Assembly (NCBI GenBank): GCA_964443055.1
Contig: CAYUBT010000158.1
Span: 1-5,966 of the forward strand
Direction of reading: 5' to 3'
Source of the DNA: JADYZU01 sp964443055
Lineage (GTDB): Bacteria > Pseudomonadota > Alphaproteobacteria > Rhodobacterales > Rhodobacteraceae
DNA length: 5,966 nucleotides
The notes under the pieces are model-generated. The model saw nothing but the letters and a program-made list of their open reading frames with translations, was not told the DNA's origin and made no database searches. The translations under genes and the position numbers were made by a program. Positions 1-5,868 of the stretch are shown here, piece after piece (positions within the stretch are counted from its first letter, which is position 1; each line of letters begins with the position of its first letter).

Positions 1-2
1 GC

Positions 3-767
3 GAACCGCTTTTGAAACTCGACGACATCCGCATGAATTTCGGCGCTGTCCAGGCGCTGAAGGGGATCTCATTCTCCATGAATCGCGGCGAGGTCATCGC
101 CCTGCTCGGCGACAACGGCGCGGGCAAGTCGACGCTGGTCAAGATCATCTCGGGCGGACTGACCGCGACCTCCGGGCGGATGACATTCGACGGGCAGCCC
201 TATGCGCCACGCTCACCCACCGAGGCCAAGGCGCAAGGGATCGAGACGGTCTATCAGGACCTGTCGCTCTGCACCAATGTCGATGTCGTGGCCAATTTCT
301 TCATGGGCCGCGAGCTGACGCGCAACTTCCTCGGCCTCAAGCTGCTGGACGAACGCGAGATGGAGCGCCACACGGCCAAGGCGCTTGATGAGGCGGGCAC
401 GCGCATCCCGTCGCTGCGGACGAATGTCGAGCATCTCTCGGGCGGGCAGCGCCAGGCGATCGAACTCAACCGTTTCGTCCACTGGGGCGGCAAGCTCGTG
501 CTGCTCGACGAACCCTTCGCCGCACTCGGCGTTGAACAGACGAGGCGCGGGCTCGAGATGATCCGCCGCGTGGCGGCGCAGGGAATCGGGGTCATCATCA
601 TCACCCATATCATGCAGCAGGCGCTCGAAGTCGCCGACCGGATCGTCGTCATCCGGCAGGGCGTAGTCGCGGGCGACGTGCGGGCGGAAGATACGAATGC
701 GGACTCGGTGATCGCCATGATCACCGGACAGAGCGCGGCCGGCACCGGACAGGCCGTGGACGCATGA
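3..767 (+). CDS. Sugar ABC transporter ATP-binding protein, CUT2/FrcA-type (5' end outside window)
   Basis: This is the ATPase subunit that powers the importer encoded by the next two genes; it acts on the cytoplasmic face of the inner membrane. Numbered from the TTG at 12, the Walker A motif GDNGAGKST is at residues 33-41, the Q-loop Gln at 82, the ABC signature LSGGQRQ at 142-148, Walker B LVLLDEP at 162-168 with catalytic Glu167, and the H-loop His at 199. It has one nucleotide-binding domain of about 255 residues, unlike the double-domain RbsA/XylG proteins of about 500, so it probably works as a homodimer, as FrcA does. TTG at 12 is the first possible start inside the window, but the frame stays open to the left edge and reads E-P-L-L before K-L-D-D. 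The true start is therefore probably an ATG just upstream. The stretch after Walker B is PFAALGVEQ rather than the PTAALGV usual for the family. The stop is 34 bp before the binding-protein gene. The family is certain; the transported sugar is not. Confidence 0.9.
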   Translation, partial: EPLLKLDDIRMNFGAVQALKGISFSMNRGEVIALLGDNGAGKSTLVKIISGGLTATSGRMTFDGQPYAPRSPTEAKAQGIETVYQDLSLCTNVDVVANFFMGRELTRNFLGLKLLDEREMERHTAKALDEAGTRIPSLRTNVEHLSGGQRQAIELNRFVHWGGKLVLLDEPFAALGVEQTRRGLEMIRRVAAQGIGVIIITHIMQQALEVADRIVVIRQGVVAGDVRAEDTNADSVIAMITGQSAAGTGQAVDA

Positions 768-785
768 CGAACAATTCCGGTTCAC

Positions 786-796
786 GAGGAGGAAGG
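786..796 (+). promoter_or_regulatory. Strong Shine-Dalgarno sequence of the binding-protein gene
   Basis: The purine-only run GAGGAGGAAGG contains a full AGGAGG core (787-792), 9 nt before the ATG at 802. It is the best ribosome-binding site in the window. This fits the need for periplasmic binding proteins to be made in excess over their membrane partners, and it supports ATG 802 as the start. Confidence 0.8.
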
Positions 797-801
797 AACC
801 A

Positions 802-1848
802 ATGAAAAGAAGAACGTTGACGATCGGTGCCATGGCCCTCGCGGGTGCCATGACCATCGCCCAGGCGGGCTTTGCCCAGGACAGCAAGGGCACGGTCTAT
901 TATCTCGTGCCGACGCTTCTGGACGAATTCCAGACCGGCTCGATCACCGCGCTCGAGATGTTCCTCGGCCAGGTCGGCTATGAAATGGAGACACTGAACG
1001 CGGACAACAAGACCGACCTGCAGCAGACCCAGATGAACGATGTCATCGTGCTGGCACCCGATGCGATCATCCTTGCTGCGGTGGACTTCAACGCGCTGGC
1101 ACCTTCGGTGACCGCGGCGCGTGAAGCGGGGATTCCGGTCGTGATCTTCGACCGCCAGATCGACTCGGTCGAATCCGACTTCACCTCGGTCGCGGGCACC
1201 ATCGAGATGGGCTATACCGCCGCCGCAGAAGTGCAGCGTCTCCTGACCGAGCGCAACGGCGCGGTCGAAGGCAAGGTCCTCCAGATCCTGGGCGATCCGG
1301 GCGACCCGTACACGCTCGACATCCAGCAAGGCTTCGAGGAAGTCATGGCCGACTTCCCCGATGTGACGATCATCACCCATCCGGCCATGCAGTGGGAGGC
1401 GTCGAACGCCGGGACCATCGCCGCGAACCAGATCGTGACCGATCCCGACATCGACATCATCTTCAGCCATGCCGCGCATCTGTCGGTCGCGGTCGTCGCC
1501 GCGCTCGAATCGGCGGGCAAGGCACCGGGCGACATCTACGTGATGTCCTCGAACGGCGCGCCGGTCGGGCTCGACCTGATCCGCCAGGGCTGGATGCAGT
1601 CCGAAGTCGAGCAGCCGCTCTATGCCCAGGCTGCCGCAGTGGCGATGTTCATGGACAAGGTGGTGAACGGCGAGGAAATCGTCGATGGCGACTATGACGT
1701 CATCGGCCTGCCCTCGGTCGTCTCGCACGAGGCCTGGGGTCCGACGATCAAGATCCCCGGCGCGGCGATCAACTCCGAGAATGTCGACAACCCGACGTTC
1801 TGGGGCAACCTGCAGCCGCCCGCAGACCCGGTCACCCCGGTCGAATGA
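802..1848 (+). CDS. Periplasmic sugar-binding protein of a CUT2 ABC importer (RbsB-like, Peripla_BP_4 type)
   Basis: This 348-residue protein captures the sugar in the periplasm and delivers it to the permease. The N-terminus is a clear export signal: basic MKRR, then a hydrophobic Ala/Gly/Met core, with likely signal-peptidase I cleavage after Ala25 (GFA|QD) or Ala22 (AQA|GF). The Arg pair is not followed by a good Tat consensus, so Sec export is more likely. The mature part follows the two-lobe type I periplasmic-binding fold. The first lobe starts at T-V-Y-Y-L (31-35) and includes P-D-A-I-I (86-90) and IPVVIFDRQID (111-121); the Asp117-Arg118 pair matches the sugar-contacting D-R of RbsB relatives. 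The ILGDPGDPY segment (162-170) leads into the second lobe. No lipobox Cys is present, so it should be soluble. The ligand cannot be read from the sequence. Translation starts at ATG 802 behind a strong ribosome-binding site, and a stable hairpin follows the stop. Confidence 0.92.
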   Translation: MKRRTLTIGAMALAGAMTIAQAGFAQDSKGTVYYLVPTLLDEFQTGSITALEMFLGQVGYEMETLNADNKTDLQQTQMNDVIVLAPDAIILAAVDFNALAPSVTAAREAGIPVVIFDRQIDSVESDFTSVAGTIEMGYTAAAEVQRLLTERNGAVEGKVLQILGDPGDPYTLDIQQGFEEVMADFPDVTIITHPAMQWEASNAGTIAANQIVTDPDIDIIFSHAAHLSVAVVAALESAGKAPGDIYVMSSNGAPVGLDLIRQGWMQSEVEQPLYAQAAAVAMFMDKVVNGEEIVDGDYDVIGLPSVVSHEAWGPTIKIPGAAINSENVDNPTFWGNLQPPADPVTPVE

Positions 1849-1856
1849 GATCCTCC

Positions 1857-1882
1857 GCCCCCGCCCGAATCCGGGCGGGGGC
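1857..1882 (+). promoter_or_regulatory. Intercistronic GC-rich hairpin after the binding-protein gene
   Basis: The arms 1857-1867 (GCCCCCGCCCG) and 1872-1882 (CGGGCGGGGGC) are perfectly complementary over 11 bp and enclose the loop AATC. The hairpin begins 8 nt after the binding-protein stop and ends 19 nt before the permease ribosome-binding site AAGGA (1902-1906). The ten bases after the stem (ATCCATAACC) contain no T-run; a looser CTTCTTTT comes only at 1892-1899. It is therefore more likely a barrier to 3' exonucleases or a partial attenuator than a full intrinsic terminator. Similar hairpins behind binding-protein genes such as malE are known to raise the level of the upstream message. 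The structure is directly visible; the role is inferred. Confidence 0.75.
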
Positions 1883-1917
1883 ATCCATAACCTTCTTTTC
1901 CAAGGAACAGGCCGCCG

Positions 1918-2919
1918 ATGTCACCCGGTCAGCGTCGCGCGCTCGAGTTCGTGCTCGACAACCTCGTCTGGTTCATCCTGCTCGTGGTTCTGGCGATTTT
2001 CTCCGCCTTCGTCCCGAACTACTTTCAGCCGCAGATTTTCGTCAACATCATCGAACAGTCGACCGTGCTCGGCGTCATGTCGATCGGCCTCGCCATCGTC
2101 ATCATCGCCGGCCACATGGACCTGTCGATCGAATCCGTGGCCGCACTGGCGGCGATGGCCACCGGCATTCTCTTCGCCAGCGCCGGAATCGGCATCGACC
2201 TGCAGATCAGTCCCGGCTGGCTCAAGGTGCCCGTCTCGATTGCCGCCGCTCTCGCGGTCGGAGCGCTCATCGGCGGGATCAACGGCCTTCTGATCGTGAA
2301 GATGCGGCTCAATGCCTTCATCGTCACGCTGGCGAGCTTCATCTGGGTGCGCGGCCTTGTCGTGGCCTTGTCCGGCGGCCGTTCGGCGCAGGGCCTCGCC
2401 TCGGAAATCCGCTGGTTCGCAATCCAGCGTGACCCGCTCTTCGGCCTGCCGCTCACGGCCTATATCGCCATCTTCTGCTTCATCGGCTTCTCGATCATGA
2501 TGATGAAGACGCGCTTCGGTCGCCACATCACCCTGATCGGCGGCAACGAGACCGCCGCCTTCCGCGCCGGGATCAAGGTCAACCGCGTGCTGATCATCGC
2601 CTTCATCATGGCGGGGATGATCTCGGCGCTGGCCGGATGGCTGCTTGCGATCCGCACGTCGGGCGCGACCGCCAATCTCGGCACCGGCATGCTGTTCCAG
2701 GCCTTCGCGGCAGTGGTCATCGGCGGTGTGAGTCTCAAGGGCGGGATCGGCGGCGTGCCGGGAGTCTACGCCGGGGTGCTGCTACTGTCGTCGATCAACA
2801 CGGCGATCAACCTGCTGCATCTGCCCGCGGAATATACCCAGGTCATCCAGGGCCTGCTGGTGCTGGCGGCGGTGCTGCTGGATACAATGAAACATTCAAT
2901 ACGAAAGAGGCTGTCATGA
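1918..2919 (+). CDS. Sugar ABC transporter permease, AraH/RbsC family (BPD_transp_2)
   Basis: This 333-residue inner-membrane protein forms the sugar channel, presumably as a homodimer since only one permease gene is present. The first membrane segment is at about residues 16-33. The family motif G-H-M-D-L-S-I-E-S (65-73) corresponds to the G-x-D-L-S-V-G-S of RbsC. Many further hydrophobic stretches follow (eight to ten in all), and the Gly-rich GGVSLKGGIGG (269-279) matches the conserved loop thought to contact the ATPase. The last hydrophobic helix ends at about residue 323 and is followed by a short basic tail, K-H-S-I-R-K-R-L-S. Length is normal for the family. The start ATG 1918 has AAGGA at 1902-1906, a slightly long spacing of 11 nt. 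The TGA stop overlaps the ATG of the next gene, which suggests that transport and first catabolic step are translated together. Confidence 0.93.
   Translation: MSPGQRRALEFVLDNLVWFILLVVLAIFSAFVPNYFQPQIFVNIIEQSTVLGVMSIGLAIVIIAGHMDLSIESVAALAAMATGILFASAGIGIDLQISPGWLKVPVSIAAALAVGALIGGINGLLIVKMRLNAFIVTLASFIWVRGLVVALSGGRSAQGLASEIRWFAIQRDPLFGLPLTAYIAIFCFIGFSIMMMKTRFGRHITLIGGNETAAFRAGIKVNRVLIIAFIMAGMISALAGWLLAIRTSGATANLGTGMLFQAFAAVVIGGVSLKGGIGGVPGVYAGVLLLSSINTAINLLHLPAEYTQVIQGLLVLAAVLLDTMKHSIRKRLS
2904..2919 (+). promoter_or_regulatory. ATGA start-stop overlap and embedded ribosome-binding site
   Basis: The permease stop TGA (2917-2919) and the dehydrogenase start ATG (2916-2918) share ATGA. A purine run AAAGAGG (2904-2910) inside the permease 3' end sits 5 nt before the ATG and can serve as its ribosome-binding site. 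The surrounding 35 bases are unusually A/T-rich for this window, which would keep the start region unpaired. Together these point to translational coupling. Confidence 0.75.
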
Positions 2920-3692
2920 GCGGTCGTCTGCAGGACAAGGTCGCCATCGTCATCGGTGCGGCGGGCGGCATCGGTCAGGGTGTCGCCGAACGCTTCGCCG
3001 AAGAGGGCGCGCACGTCATCATCGGCGACGGTAAGGAGGCCGAGGGCCGGGACGTGGCAAAGGCCATCGGCGGCGAGTTTCTCGCGACCGATGTCTCAAG
3101 CTACGAGGATGTGAGAGTTCTGGTGGACTTCGCGCTCGAACGTCACGGACGGCTGGATATTGCCGTCCAGAATGCCGGCATCTATCCGTGGCAACTGATC
3201 GAGGACACCTCCCCCGAGGACTGGGATCGCGTGCTCGGCGTGAATCTGCGCGGCTGTTTCAACGTGACCCATGCCTCGCTTGCGCCGATGAAGGCGCAGG
3301 GGGCGGGGCGACTTCTTTTCACCTCGTCGATCACCGGGCCGCGCGTGGTCGGGCCGGGACATGGCCATTACGCAGCGTCCAAGGCGGGAATCAACGGGCT
3401 GATCCGCGCCGCCGCGCTGGAATACTCGGCCTATGGCATCACGGTGAACGGGATCGAGCCGGGCAATATCCTCACCGAGGCGATCAAGGAGCATCGTGGT
3501 GCGGCCTATATCGCCGACATGGAAGCCTCGATCCCGCTCGGGCGGCTCGGAAGCACGCGCGACGTCGCCAACGCCTTCCTTTTCCTTGCCTCTGACGACG
3601 CCTCCTATATCACCGGCACGACGATCATCGTCGATGGCGGACAGATCCTGCCCGAGGGCAACGATTTCCGCATCGAGGTGAAGAACCTCTGA
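2916..3692 (+). CDS. SDR-family oxidoreductase, probable NAD-dependent sugar/polyol dehydrogenase
   Basis: This 258-residue protein is a classical short-chain dehydrogenase, likely oxidising a hydroxyl or the anomeric carbon of the imported sugar with NAD+ in the cytoplasm. The Rossmann glycine motif is GAAGGIG (14-20), with Ile13 where most members have Thr. Asp38, at the end of the second strand 18 residues later, is the usual sign of NAD rather than NADP preference. Other landmarks are QNAG (85-88; NNAG in most relatives), structural Asn110, catalytic Ser138, Tyr152 and Lys156 in Y-A-A-S-K. The C-terminus has the usual T-G-T-T-I-I-V-D-G-G segment followed by an L-P-E tail like that of UcpA-type enzymes. 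The frame is open further upstream, but ATG 2916 is chosen because it gives the standard SDR N-terminus and has a ribosome-binding site. All catalytic residues are present, so it should be active. Substrate, and whether it oxidises C1 or another position, is unknown. Confidence 0.88.
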   Translation: MSGRLQDKVAIVIGAAGGIGQGVAERFAEEGAHVIIGDGKEAEGRDVAKAIGGEFLATDVSSYEDVRVLVDFALERHGRLDIAVQNAGIYPWQLIEDTSPEDWDRVLGVNLRGCFNVTHASLAPMKAQGAGRLLFTSSITGPRVVGPGHGHYAASKAGINGLIRAAALEYSAYGITVNGIEPGNILTEAIKEHRGAAYIADMEASIPLGRLGSTRDVANAFLFLASDDASYITGTTIIVDGGQILPEGNDFRIEVKNL

Positions 3693-3707
3693 GGCGGAGT
3701 CTCGGGC

Positions 3708-4943
3708 ATGAAGACTGATGTGGCGGTTCTCGGAGCCGGGATTGTCGGCGTCAGCGTGGCAATCCATCTGGCGAAGCGCGGGCGTTCGGTCGTCCTTGTC
3801 GACAAGGGCGAGGCGGGAGGCGAGACGTCCTTCGGCAATGCTGGCCTGATCCAGCGTGAATGCGTCGCGCCCTATGCCTTTCCGCGCTCGTTCACGAAGC
3901 TCGCCTATTACGCGCTGAACCGCTCGCTCGACATGCGCTTCGCCTGGAGCGCATTGCCCGTGCTCGCCGGGCCGCTCGCGCAATACTGGTGGCATTCGCG
4001 GCCCTCGTCCTATCGGCAGATCGTCGAGGATTACGCGAAGCTCATCGCCCATTCGGTCACCGAGCATCAGCCCCTGATCGACGAGGCGCAGGTCGGGTCG
4101 CTGATCGAGCGCAAGGGCTGGCTGGATGTCTACCGCACCCGCGGAGAGTTCGAGCGTGAGAGCCGGGAGGCCGAGGAATTCACCGCCTATGGCGCGGAAC
4201 ACCACATCCTCGACCCTGACGGGCTGGCGCAGATCGAGCCCGCGCTGTCCCCGGTCTTTGTCGGGGCGATCCACCGCACCCAGCCCTGGACGGTGCGCGA
4301 TCCCTTTGCGCTGAGTCAGGCCTATCTGCGCCTCTTCAAGTCGCTGGGCGGCCGGTTCCAGCGTGGCAACGGCATGACCCTGCGCGAGAACGGCGAGTCC
4401 TGGGAGGTGCAGACGGATACCGGCCCGCTCGCGGCAAGGGATGTGGTCGTGAGCATGGGGCCGTGGTCGGAGGACCTGTTTCGCAAGCTCGGGCGGCGGC
4501 TTCCCCTGTTCGTCAAGCGCGGCTACCACGCGCATTACCGCGCGCGTGACGGCGCGGAGCAGAATTTCGCGATCCATGACGAAGCGGGTTTCGTCGTCGC
4601 GCCAATGGCCGCCGGATTGCGCCTGACCACCGGCGCGCAGTTCAAGCGCCGCGACACGGAGCCGGACCCGGTGCAACTGACGGCCTGCGAACCCTTGGCT
4701 CGCGGAGGCTTTCCCCTGGGCGAAAGGATTCCGGGCGAGGTGTGGATGGGGTCGCGCCCCTGCACGCCGGACATGAAGCCGATCATCGGCCCGGCCCACC
4801 GTCGTGGCCTCTGGGCCGCGACGGGACATGCCCATCACGGCCTGACGCTCGGCCCCGCCACCGGGCGGCTGCTGGCCGAGATGATGACCGGCGAGACACC
4901 CTATATCGACCCCGCCCCCTACCGCATGGACCGTTTTCGCTGA
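3708..4943 (+). CDS. FAD-dependent oxidoreductase, DadA-like (D-amino acid dehydrogenase/DAO family)
   Basis: This 411-residue flavoprotein belongs to the DAO superfamily, whose members oxidise amines, D-amino acids or 2-hydroxy acids and pass electrons to quinone or oxygen. The FAD-binding motif GAGIVG (9-14) begins a Rossmann fold that ends in Asp32, the acidic residue holding the FAD ribose. The T-S-F-G-N-A-G-L-I segment (40-48) and the C-terminal S-R-P-C-T-P-D with P-I-I-G (349-361) and T-G-H-A-H-H-G-L-T-L-G-P (372-383) match DadA-like proteins; this last part closes over the flavin. Length is typical (DadA is about 430). There is no export signal; the N-terminus runs straight into the Rossmann fold, so the enzyme is cytoplasmic or attached to the inner face of the membrane. 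It starts 15 bp after the dehydrogenase stop, with AGGCGGAG (3692-3699) as ribosome-binding site. In a sugar operon it may oxidise an amino sugar acid or an aldonate; this is inference. True D-amino acid activity is not shown. Confidence 0.85.
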   Translation: MKTDVAVLGAGIVGVSVAIHLAKRGRSVVLVDKGEAGGETSFGNAGLIQRECVAPYAFPRSFTKLAYYALNRSLDMRFAWSALPVLAGPLAQYWWHSRPSSYRQIVEDYAKLIAHSVTEHQPLIDEAQVGSLIERKGWLDVYRTRGEFERESREAEEFTAYGAEHHILDPDGLAQIEPALSPVFVGAIHRTQPWTVRDPFALSQAYLRLFKSLGGRFQRGNGMTLRENGESWEVQTDTGPLAARDVVVSMGPWSEDLFRKLGRRLPLFVKRGYHAHYRARDGAEQNFAIHDEAGFVVAPMAAGLRLTTGAQFKRRDTEPDPVQLTACEPLARGGFPLGERIPGEVWMGSRPCTPDMKPIIGPAHRRGLWAATGHAHHGLTLGPATGRLLAEMMTGETPYIDPAPYRMDRFR

Positions 4944-4947
4944 GGGC

Positions 4948-4954
4948 AGGAGAG
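4948..4954 (+). promoter_or_regulatory. Ribosome-binding site that fixes a GTG start for the kinase
   Basis: AGGAGAG lies 5 nt before GTG 4960. The first in-frame ATG (4990) has no comparable site and would remove the opening strand of the kinase fold (L-F-L-S-I-G-E-P), so GTG is the better start. Confidence 0.7.
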
Positions 4955-4959
4955 ATCCG

Positions 4960-5868
4960 GTGCCGCTGTTCCTCTCCATAGGCGAGCCGATGATCGAACT
5001 GTCGCAGGCTGATGGCGACCTGTGGCGGCTCGGCTTTGCCGGCGATGTGCTCAATACCGCCTGGTATGCGCGTGCCCTGCTCGGGCCGGAGTGGGAGGTC
5101 GGCTGCCTGACCCGGCTGGGACCGGACCCCTTCTCGCCGCGCATGATCGCCTTCATGGAGGAGAACGGGCTCGTCACCCGGTATATCTCGCGCGATCCCG
5201 AGCGCAGCATCGGCCTCTACTCCATCGAGCTGCACGAGGGCGAGCGAAGCTTCGCCTATTGGCGCGGGCAGTCCGCCGCACGGCGGCTTGCGGACGACCC
5301 CGAGGCGCTCGAGGCGGCGGTCGGGGCCGCGGATGTGATCCACTATTCTGGCATCACGCTGGCGATCCTGCCGCCCGCGGGGCGGGTGCGGCTGATTGAC
5401 GCAGTGACGCGCGCCAGAACGAGGGGCGCACTCACCTCCTTCGACCCCAACATCCGCCCCGCGCTGTGGGAAAGCGCGGATACGATGTGCGCAGCGCTGA
5501 TGGCCGCCGCCCCCTCCGCCGCCGTCGTCCTGCCCTCATGGGACGACGAACAGACATGGTTCGGCGACCGTGACCTTGCCGCCTGCATCGCCCGGTGGAC
5601 AGGGGCCGGTGCGGGCGAGGTCGTTGTGAAGAACGGCGGCGGGCCGATGATGGTCTCGGGCGCGGGCGATGGCCGGCAGATCGAGGTCACTCGCATCACC
5701 CCGCTGGATAGCACCGGGGCCGGCGACGCATTCAATGGCGGCTATCTGTCGGCGCGGCTCGCGGGCCGGTCACAACCGGAGGCGGCACATGCGGGTCATG
5801 CCCTGTCGCTGCAGGTGATCGGACGCCCGGGCGCGCTCGTGCCCATGGACGAGCTTGACCTCGGCTGA
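4960..5868 (+). CDS. kdgK: PfkB-family sugar kinase, probable 2-keto-3-deoxygluconate kinase
   Basis: This 302-residue cytoplasmic kinase most likely transfers phosphate from ATP to the 6-OH of a 2-keto sugar acid, in the family's best-known case making KDPG from KDG (EC 2.7.1.45). It resembles E. coli KdgK along its length: I-G-E-P-M-I-E-L (7-14), GFAGDVLNTA (25-34), Y-W-R with S-A-A-R (100-108), GITLAIL (131-137), FDPNIRPALW (161-170), V-V-V-K-N-G (about 206-211), DSTGAGDAF (250-258) with catalytic base Asp256, and a closing G-A-L-V-P. Tyr87, Tyr100, Arg102 and Arg166 correspond to substrate-contacting positions reported for KDG kinases. Differences are Ala27 where E. coli has Gly in GFGGD, and Ala99 for the first Tyr of FYYWR, both near the sugar pocket. 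The start is GTG. It lies 16 bp after the flavoprotein gene and is the last clear gene of the operon. A related substrate, such as 2-ketogluconate or 2-keto-3-deoxygalactonate, remains possible. Confidence 0.85.
   Translation: MPLFLSIGEPMIELSQADGDLWRLGFAGDVLNTAWYARALLGPEWEVGCLTRLGPDPFSPRMIAFMEENGLVTRYISRDPERSIGLYSIELHEGERSFAYWRGQSAARRLADDPEALEAAVGAADVIHYSGITLAILPPAGRVRLIDAVTRARTRGALTSFDPNIRPALWESADTMCAALMAAAPSAAVVLPSWDDEQTWFGDRDLAACIARWTGAGAGEVVVKNGGGPMMVSGAGDGRQIEVTRITPLDSTGAGDAFNGGYLSARLAGRSQPEAAHAGHALSLQVIGRPGALVPMDELDLG

Larger units (their letters stand above)
3..5868 (+). other. Predicted single operon: sugar import plus oxidation and phosphorylation
   Basis: Six genes run in the same direction with gaps of 34, 69, -4, 15 and 16 bp, and no convincing internal promoter or complete terminator was seen. 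The order is ATPase, binding protein, permease, SDR, flavoprotein, kinase. The operon start, promoter and any operator lie upstream of the window. The one likely modulation point inside is the hairpin at 1857-1882, which should let the binding protein be made in excess. Confidence 0.75.

Noticed and set aside
721..1884. A 387-codon open frame on the minus strand opposite the binding-protein gene
   Set aside because: The binding protein has a signal peptide, a strong ribosome-binding site and family motifs. The antisense product is Arg/Asp/His-rich, low in complexity and matches nothing recognisable.
1857..1899. Full Rho-independent terminator between binding protein and permease
   Set aside because: The stem is excellent, but no T-run follows it directly; the T-rich stretch is 10 nt away. 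A full stop there would also separate the permease from its operon.
2637..2915. Upstream in-frame extension of the dehydrogenase into the permease gene
   Set aside because: The extension would add about 93 residues of non-SDR, Arg/Gly-rich sequence. ATG 2916 gives a standard SDR N-terminus and has a ribosome-binding site.
3096..5210. A 704-codon open frame on the minus strand, the longest open frame in the window
   Set aside because: It lies opposite three well-supported genes (SDR, flavoprotein, kinase). Its translation is rich in Arg, Gly, Asp and His with no recognisable motif, which is the usual antisense shadow of GC-biased codons.
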